Source: Marchantia polymorpha subsp. ruderalis (lineage: Eukaryota; Streptophyta; Marchantiopsida; Marchantiales; Marchantiaceae). Taken from it: DNA of 64,000 nucleotides. A program made the position numbers and the translations under genes. The notes below the pieces were generated by a model. The model did not search any database. It was not told where the DNA came from and saw nothing but the letters and a program-made list of their open reading frames with translations. Shown here in pieces: positions 56,452 through 64,000 of the stretch. Where the stretch lies: contig AP031351.1 of NCBI GenBank assembly GCA_037833965.1, forward strand, positions 25,184,501-25,248,500, given 5' to 3'. How positions within the stretch are numbered: position 1 is the stretch's first letter; every line of letters starts with the position of its first letter.

Positions 56452-57972
56452 ATGAAGGCGTCACTGAAGGTGAGAGAAGAGCAGAAGCCCTTGCTCCGCG
56501 CGAAGGTGCCGCTCAATTTGTTGGGCTTGCCTCTTTTCACCGGCGTCACGTCCGGTGATCCTCAGGAGTTGGCCCTTCACTTGGGAACATACAGCGATGC
56601 GGGTCCTGCAGTGAGATTTTCGTACAAACCTAACAATGTTGAATCTCCTTTCGCCGTCCTTTTGAAGACGGGTTTTGGTGTGTGGGGTTCCCCACATGGA
56701 GCAGCATTGGCTATGTCTGCAGAAATCAACCTGTCGTCTACTGGCACCCCTTCCTTCTCATTCAGAGTGAAGCCCAAGTTCGGTGATTTTGGCTTCCGGA
56801 AAGAGATCAGAAGCATCAGTGTTGCATTCACAGCAGCGGACGGGAAAGACGGAGGGGCATCGTCCATAGCTTTTGAAGAGAAGATGAGGCCCATAGACTT
56901 GGGAGGTGACGAGAAGAGGCAGGAGGACAGCATACGGGCCCTCTCATACGACGGTTTCTCTTCACCCAATGCGTCTCCTACAGATCTTAGTCCGCCTGGG
57001 AAGCTTGTCAATGGGCTCACCGCAGGAGGACTCTTTTCCGTGAAAGATAAGATTCAGAGTTTTAGCAACGGAACTCTGGACAAAAGTGAGAATACAAAAT
57101 CAGAGGGAAAGCCCCTTGACCATTACAAAGATGGATCCTCCGACAACGGGTCCATCGAAGATGGCTTCACTCCTGTATATGACGTGCGGCACCCTCATTC
57201 GCGTAACGTGGTGGACGTAGAGAAACCAGAAGAAGTATCTAAGAGCAGCCGAGTGGATTCCTGGATGGGTGCCAGCACCAATGGGTGGAGCATGAGCGCC
57301 CATTCCGCTCTACCTATCGGAGATAGGGCTGTGGCTAAGGTGAGGTGGAGTATGAGGTTTGGATCAAGTGCATGCAGCAGTTTTAGAGACGGATTCAGCA
57401 TCACTGACATTCGATTGCCGTCGCTCAACGTTGATAAATTTAGCATTGAGGCTGTCGAACCCTTCAGGCGCCATCAAGGGAAGCCAAGTTTCGAAACGGC
57501 AGACATTCCTCTTCCAGGGTTCAGTTATGCCGGCGATGATAGCCAGCAAATGGGTCGTATCGCCGCTATGTGTGTTTCGATGAGATATCAGCTCCAGCTG
57601 CTGCATTCTGAGAACAAAATGTTGAAGAAGACGATGGATGACCTGAGATCCGAGATTGCGACCAAGAAATTACCTGCGAAAGCGTCAGAGCTTCTGATGC
57701 AGGAGGAGAACGCCCTGCGATCGCAGCTCTTTGACGAGCTGAATGGTAAATCGGAGACCAATACAAGTGCCAAAGTTAATGGCAAGTCTACTCGTGGGAA
57801 GCTTAGAGATGGAAGTCATGCTAAAGAATCAATGTCGAAGACCGAATCACATGATGTGTTGAGATCGGGCGGGAACAAGACATCAGGTTCGGCGGTCACA
57901 GATTTCACAAGCTCCGTAGATCCTGTGTCCGAAGAGCTCAAGAAGGCAATTATGAATGCCACTGGTGGCTAA
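56452..57972 (+). CDS. plant-conserved protein of unknown function (506 aa)
   Basis: Uninterrupted 506-codon frame. The start MKASLKVREEQKPLLRAKVP followed by LNLLGLPLFTGVTSGD and SPFAVLLKTGFG matches, from memory, an uncharacterised land-plant family that begins MKASLKF.EEQKPL.RAKVP and has the same order of blocks. Residues 1-130 alternate hydrophobic and polar residues, suggesting beta strands. Residues 150-280 are Ser/Asp-rich and probably disordered. A second conserved block follows (SALPIGDRAVAKVRWSMRFG, then RLPSLNVDKFSIE). Residues 376-404 (MRYQLQLLHSENKMLKKTMD) form a coiled coil, and the end is again low complexity. There is no signal peptide and no clear membrane span. I know no established function. 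The ATG 56452 is chosen because the family's conserved start coincides with it. The leader carries two minimal uORFs. Confidence 0.8.
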   Translation: MKASLKVREEQKPLLRAKVPLNLLGLPLFTGVTSGDPQELALHLGTYSDAGPAVRFSYKPNNVESPFAVLLKTGFGVWGSPHGAALAMSAEINLSSTGTPSFSFRVKPKFGDFGFRKEIRSISVAFTAADGKDGGASSIAFEEKMRPIDLGGDEKRQEDSIRALSYDGFSSPNASPTDLSPPGKLVNGLTAGGLFSVKDKIQSFSNGTLDKSENTKSEGKPLDHYKDGSSDNGSIEDGFTPVYDVRHPHSRNVVDVEKPEEVSKSSRVDSWMGASTNGWSMSAHSALPIGDRAVAKVRWSMRFGSSACSSFRDGFSITDIRLPSLNVDKFSIEAVEPFRRHQGKPSFETADIPLPGFSYAGDDSQQMGRIAAMCVSMRYQLQLLHSENKMLKKTMDDLRSEIATKKLPAKASELLMQEENALRSQLFDELNGKSETNTSAKVNGKSTRGKLRDGSHAKESMSKTESHDVLRSGGNKTSGSAVTDFTSSVDPVSEELKKAIMNATGG

Positions 57973-60900
57973 AGTGGGTTCAAAGAGGCTAACATCCAAC
58001 TGACATTTTTCCACATCTAGCGTATCTTCGGGTCCACTAGATGCTGAAGCAGTTCCTCTGCGTGTACGTGCACTTGCCCCCATTGTATTATGTAGATATT
58101 AGAAGTGCAACATGTACATGATTTTAGCTTAACTTCACTATGGTTGGGATATCCCCGCACCGGCCTTGTTCCTAGAATGCGTAAATACCATTAACATAAC
58201 GAATTGGAGCCTTAACTTCATATTGATGTCTGTCAACGTTGTCATGTTTGTCACATTCCTAGCTCGCCTTTGAGTGCAATAGCAGCTAGCCTCGTCTGTT
58301 TCGTATATCTTAGTAGAAACCTTGAGGAGCAGGAGATTACTTGAGTCCGCTCGCTTTGTAGCAGTACCTTTGACGAGGATGAAAAGAAACAACACATTCT
58401 ACAGCCTTCTTTGTAGTCGTGATTTCTGGGAATGCAAACAATTGGGTACCCTAAACTGTCTCCAGAATTTTGTAGCTGTGGACTTTCTTGCTACACTTCT
58501 ACAGCGCCAATTAATTGTTTTATCATCCCGGTGAGGATTAAATATTTCCCGTCTCAGCCCCGATTTGTGCGATCAAGAGTCTTGTTTTTGGGGAATTCAG
58601 TACACAACTGATCTGCCCTTTTTTGTCAGATTACGCTGCTGTTTTCTTTGAACCTGGGTTCCGAGATCCCCAATGTAGACTTGTGTATTGATGTACGAGA
58701 CCTACTCGAAGGCATGCAGCCCACAACGATGCCATGTTTCCCGGAAACTTGTGTGCCTAAATTTTGTGTTTACTGAGGCGGAATGATGAAACCATTTTTT
58801 CCAACGCTTCTCATAAACCATTCGCCGGAAATCTAAGTTGTTTGTGGGCAGAAGATACTTAGTCTGTATTATCCAAACCACGTGTGTGCAGAGGAACATC
58901 CTACTCATGACACCGTCTGTCTTCTGCAGTAACAGGTGAATGCCAATTTTGAATTCTCCAGTCCTCACAGGCATAATGGTCTGTGACTTTCATTGCAGGC
59001 GAAAAACAGCAGGAATCATGACTGGTGTTTGTTTCTTGATCGTCTGTGTGAAGTAATGAAGCTGAGTCGAATGTTGGTAGTCGAATGAGCGAATTCATTG
59101 GTGGTAACTTGCAGCGTTTGTATCGGGATTGTGTCATAAGTATGTCTTAAGTCTGACCGTGTACACGCCATACTTGTTGCTCAAGTTCGTCCAGCTCAAT
59201 CATTAATTACCTTGGTTATGGTGTAATCAATATAGATGTCCAAGTGTAGGTATCCAAGTACCCTGCCCAATCCTAAACAAGAGCTGTCTACAAAGCTGTT
59301 TATCAATGAATTTTGTCATAAATTCATTGATAGACAAAACGGAATAGAGTTTTGTCTATCAATGAATTTATGTATGATCGCTTTCACTACAAGTTTTGAT
59401 TATGAAACCAGGGTCCATTGCTCGTCCCTCTATTCCCAGCCTAATTCAGCTGCAACGATGAGTGCGATTCTTCTCAGCATAGATGGTCTTATCCAGGTTC
59501 GAATGCTTTGGTCTTCTGCCATCAATTTTAGAGGTTTGTTAAAAAACCACAGAAGATTGAGTTTCTATGACGATAAGCAATCTGACGTTTGAGGAGAGGA
59601 ATTTTGTTCGGTAGGTGATAGCAAGTGGATGGATTTCTTACCCCGGTTACTGACATATGAATTCATACCACGACCCTTATTGTCCGAAAACGTTTGAATC
59701 TTGCAGATGCATTCTTCTCACGTGACAAATTCATGATGTCAAAGCTCTTCTACCAGTTGATGTCCTTAGTGATCCTGCACTTGAGTGTTGAATTAACCAC
59801 ATTAGTACTGGAGAAATTGCAACACTTTTACTAGCTTGAAGGACTTGAATGTTGATGTCGGACATCGTCAATAAGTTTTTACGCCACTTAGCAATTTCAA
59901 ACAATGGACTTTTCATATCATGCGAGAAACTATTAATCTCATGCTTCGAGTTGCGTAGATATTGCAGAAAGTCGGATACACATCGGCCTTCCCGTCGTTG
60001 TGCTGTTATGCTATCTAGCTCGTGACACATGCGTCTAGCTCGTTATTCCCTTGAATGATTCCGAACAAACCTTACTTGGCCAAACCAAACATGTACATGA
60101 TGGAAAATCTACATGTTTCTTGACCATAGAGAAATCTGGAGATGTTATACATGCAACGAGGTGTGCAGCCGCGGTACCAAAGAGAAGTGCATGTGGAATT
60201 GAACTCATATTTGGGAAAGTAACAAGATTCATTCCATCGTAAATCGGAACCGGAACCAACCGGAACAGGGAATAGTACAGGGTAATTCACAGACTCAACA
60301 TTATGCTGCAAGATTCCCAGACAAGGCAAGTCCTCGAAGAAGAAGGTTTACTGCCAATGCAGCTGGGCATAACTGAGAATGTGTCACTTGTGAGTTTGTT
60401 GACTCCTAGTACAGATTCCCGATGGTTGGGCCTTTTCGCGCAAGAATAAGATTTGTCTCTTCTTAAAACTCTGTGAAGCTTCTTCTTGCGCTTTGTGTTG
60501 TACATATTTTTAATCGATACCGCTTACATGATCTAAGAGGTGTTTCCTACATTCAATAATACTATTCGTGAATAAAATGACCATCCGATTTAATTTGAAG
60601 ATACTTCTTGTATTGCAAATTGTATCTTCTTTTTCTCCAAAATAATGTTGCCAGTATTCTCAGAACTCTGATCTGATTCTTTTCAATAATTGAAAAATAG
60701 AGAATATATTTATTTATATTACTCACTGCTAAGTGAAACAATCTTTCTCTTCAAGTAGCAAGTCGCGTGTGGTTATTCACATTTGACGCGATGCTATTTG
60801 AATACTCGACGGTACTGTCGTTATTATAACATTAACGTACAGTTACATTGACAATTGATACTAATAAAAAGCCTATCATATACCTTAGGTCCACTATACT

Positions 60901-63900
60901 ATACAGTACTCAATGTTTATCACGAGCCCAATGGTATCTAGCTTTCTCTCAAATCATGGTTTTGGTGGTTTTCATTACGTATGTTCGCCGTAAGATTGTC
61001 TGTTTTTACTAATTGAGATTTCTACGGGAGGAAGTACTTCTGAAGACGCTTTCTACATCTGGTCAACTTTTTTGGTTTTTAGGCTTTTCGGCATCCGAGG
61101 TCCGATACACTGTACTTACTGGAATCATACTTAGTTAAATGCGAGTATCAATGATGAGCTGATTTTATTGCTTTATTGTCTTTTATGTCAAAATCTCAGT
61201 TGTGTAAATGGAAGTGTAACAAGTATATATGCTACCCCACGACGGAATCACTCTCGTTTCATGACTCTTTTACGGTATGCCTCTAGTCATCCAGTATAAA
61301 TAATTATGAATGAATACTTCACTGGACTGTCAGGGATGGTTAATGTAGCCGGTCTCAAGGGGCTTGAAGGAGGTGAAGATCATACCGGCTAGCTTATGAC
61401 CTCGTCGCGTCGTTAATGTGTCGGGGTGATATCCTACACTCACCCAACAGAACTTGCTTTGCAGGTAGAAGTGTAACTCCGATTTCTCTATAACAATCTT
61501 TTACAAAGTCTGTAGGTCGAATTGTTGAAACTATGTACGAGTCACGCATCCACAAACAACGGAGCTTGTGATGGAAAAAATGTCTGTAGATAGTCCAGCC
61601 AAGGCGCTTATCGCTTCATGCATTCATCCTCGATATCAGGCCTGATGTAATTCATTACTCAGCTCATCTGCAGACTCTTTCTTTACTCAAAAAAATTGGT
61701 GCAAATTTCCTCAGTTGTTTCTACTTATTTTGTCCGTCATATGGGATTTATTGTTTTGTGGGTGCATTTCTATCAGAATAATGATAGTGCAAGCATCACT
61801 ACGATTCCTGATGGAATTTTATAGCCAAGAACAAGGAGTTGATGGTGGTTCAAGCTTCTACCATGGCACTTCTGTCCTATCGTAGAAGATTTACTTGGCT
61901 GCTGCGATTGGAGGTGACGTGTTTGTGCACTAAGTCCATCAAAGTGTTCCGCCGAAAGCTCTGCGGGAAGCCTATGTTTTGCTGATATTCGCAGCGCAAC
62001 GGAGCTCATTTGCTTGAGCTCTCATAGGAGCGAGCAGATGGGTCTGATCGGCCGGGATCTCAAAACTTAGCCTAATGCACCCGTTGGGTGATGAGCTCAC
62101 ATGACGCAAGTACCTCTTTATCTCTGTGCTCGATCCTGATTAGGGAGCTTTGGGGCAGATGGCATGGTCAAATTTGGTACAAACCGTCAATTGGGGTTGC
62201 ACTTCTATCGGTGTGCGCCGATCGAACACCCCTTATACAAATGTGTGTCGTTCTGGCAAAGCATTTGCTTGTGGTGAGCAAGTAAAACTTTGCATTGCGT
62301 GGAGCTCGGAACATAGTCTGGGTCAGCTACTTGCTTGGCCCGTTGGTTGCCTCATAACTTGCTGGCCCTTATGCAGATATGAAATAGGATACGAATGACA
62401 ATCAACTATATTTTCGACCTAGATGCTTATGGTCAAAGTTCAGGCCACTAAATCGCCACATAATTTTGTGGCATAAAGCCGTCTTCCACACCGACGGAAG
62501 TTGTTCCGTGCATGGCGATGTGCATATAGTGTCAATACGACTCACTGTAATTATATAGAACACTACTGATGCTGTGAGTTCCCCAACATTTGTTGTGTCC
62601 AGTAGTTTTCTGGACACTGTTATTCATATGTGCGGCGCAAGGTTTTGATTTGGGTATCGCAGGTTGTTGAACATTCTTGGGGCTATGGGGAATATATATG
62701 TCTTTTCTTTCTATCGCTGGACGAGAATTTTATCAATATTTGGAGTATAAAACTTTCAAGTCAGGTGGTGATGGTAGAACTAGGGAGATTCTTATTACAT
62801 TCTCCAGGGAATGCGGAAGTTATGTACACAGCTACACTAGCTCCGTTCCATTCGTCACTTGATTGCTCGCTAGTCTTGAACAGTTATGCTAACTGATGAG
62901 CTGAAATGCTTTAAGTTTCAATGATGCATTCTTGCCCTGAGCTTGATCCGAGGATAATATCCACAATAGTATGGTAGATTCCTCTGAAGTCGCTGTTCAC
63001 CAGAACGGTCGACTATCTCTACGATGTTCAGTCATGTGAACGACTGAAGATCAGAGAGTAGAGCACAAACTAGATGATTTATGGTGGGCCTCACATATGA
63101 AGACCACCCTCCGTCATGTTTGTCGAGCAGGGACGGAGAAGGCACACGCAAGACAATTGTTTGTAGAAAGTCTAGGATCTCGAAGGCGGAATAATAGCAC
63201 AACAGAACATGGATATATGGTGCAACAAGAGTGTTGATTAGCAAGATCAATAGGGAAGTTTATATTGACTAGCAAACAATGGTGGATAGCAAAACAAACG
63301 ATAACAGACCATCAAGGTGCAAAGGATGAAACCTAATGAGAAACAATAGTGAGTTACCGGAGTATTACAATGAAGAGATATTTTACAAAATTGTAGTACA
63401 AATTTTAAATTTTTTTTAAAAAAAATTTTTCTATGGATCATCTAATCTTACATCAACTTTAATGATCGTATATTAGTAACACTTGCTATTGTATTCTGCA
63501 GAGGAAAAAAAATTATGTCTAATTGAATTCACAAGATGATGTAGATGAAGTGATCGTCTTGCAATTTAGCACGATACTTTCTCTCATTTTCTTTTGAACA
63601 TAAAAAAATCTACATCCATAACTCAATAAAAATGAAACGCTCAAGTAACAAAAAGATAAACAATTTTTCATACCCAAATACTTTAATACCTTTGCTAAAA
63701 TTGTCACAATCGTCTTCCATCCATGAAAATGATAATCTTCTATCCAAATTTCCATCACATGTAACATTGATAAATATCATGTTTGAAACTTTTACTTGGT
63801 TTTTTTTTAAATCAAATTTGAACTAATTTTAATTCTCAATACGAACAAAACTCCTTGTCAGTTATCACATCCACACATTTTCTCATATATTTGACCCTAA

Positions 63901-64000
63901 TGACATCAAGTATTATATTTCATTGCAATCCAAATCTACATGGATTTATGTTTTATTCATGCTACACTTAGATTAGAAACACAGCTATAAATGAAAAATA
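57973..64000. other. intergenic to window end, no recognised gene
   Basis: The first few hundred bases should be the 3' untranslated region of the 506-residue gene. Thereafter only short unconnected frames occur on both strands, and none shows a recognisable motif. 60.5-61.3 and 63.4-64.0 kb are AT-rich. The only structure seen is the overlapping hairpin pair at 59301-59369. A small-exon gene like the one at 4-7 kb could be hidden here. Confidence 0.45.
59301..59369. repeat. two overlapping, mutually exclusive perfect hairpins
   Basis: Arm A (TATCAATGAATTT, 59301-59313) is complementary to 59320-59332 across a 6-base loop. That same second arm, extended to 59340, is the left side of a perfect 21-bp stem whose right side is 59349-59369, across an 8-base loop. 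The TATCAATGAATTT word therefore occurs twice direct and once inverted, and only one of the two stems can form at a time. Confidence 0.85.

Noticed and set aside
1-64000. CRISPR array or bacterial operon structure
   Set aside because: No spaced direct-repeat array exists, and the genes are intron-bearing plant genes.

Overview
This is a nuclear window from a land plant. The best fit is a liverwort close to Marchantia polymorpha, and three things point there. The genes are plant genes with spliceosomal introns. Compact CpG-rich promoter/leader islands (about 6.7-7.6, 8.7-9.3, 14.9-15.7, 39.9-41.2, 46.3-46.6 and 54.7-56.2 kb) sit among very AT-rich stretches. A decayed coding unit at 31.9-34.8 kb belongs to a coiled-coil family that I remember as abundant among predicted Marchantia proteins. 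The species call rests on memory, not on a search.

Layout. 0-4 kb is AT-rich without a gene. 4.1-7.0 kb (minus) holds a small glycine/cysteine-rich protein gene, assembled here from five short exons and resembling the plant TGD5-type glycine-rich proteins. 9.3-12.2 kb (plus) is the seven-exon plastidial lipoyl synthase gene LIP1P; one of its introns is GC-AG. 16.5-21.2 kb (plus) is a four-exon RNA-dependent RNA polymerase of the RDR1 type; its DLDGD catalytic motif lies alone in a 151-bp exon. 23.2-25.8 kb is a decayed DNA transposon with 17-bp terminal inverted repeats and hAT-like transposase remains on the minus strand. 28.0-37.2 kb is a decayed Ty1/copia retrotransposon on the minus strand, bounded by two LTRs of about 297 bp and with a primer-binding site next to the right-hand LTR. 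It is split by about 3.5 kb of plus-strand sequence carrying the coiled-coil unit.

Further right, 41.2-42.4 kb (plus) is a low-complexity open reading frame with a basic and an acidic stretch. 46.6-47.65 kb (plus) is an intronless oligosaccharyltransferase subunit gene of the OST3/OST6 type. 50.5-54 kb is AT-rich and empty. 56.45-57.97 kb (plus) is an intronless 506-residue protein of a plant-conserved family of unknown function, with a start-stop uORF (ATGTAA) 43 bases before its ATG. From 58 kb to the end I recognise no gene.

The genes do not form a pathway. They are separate housekeeping functions (lipoylation in plastids, N-glycosylation in the ER, probable lipid or membrane biology) plus one RNA-silencing enzyme. 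Several perfect palindromes and hairpins of unknown role lie between them, the most striking at 38.94-39.01 and 59.30-59.37 kb.
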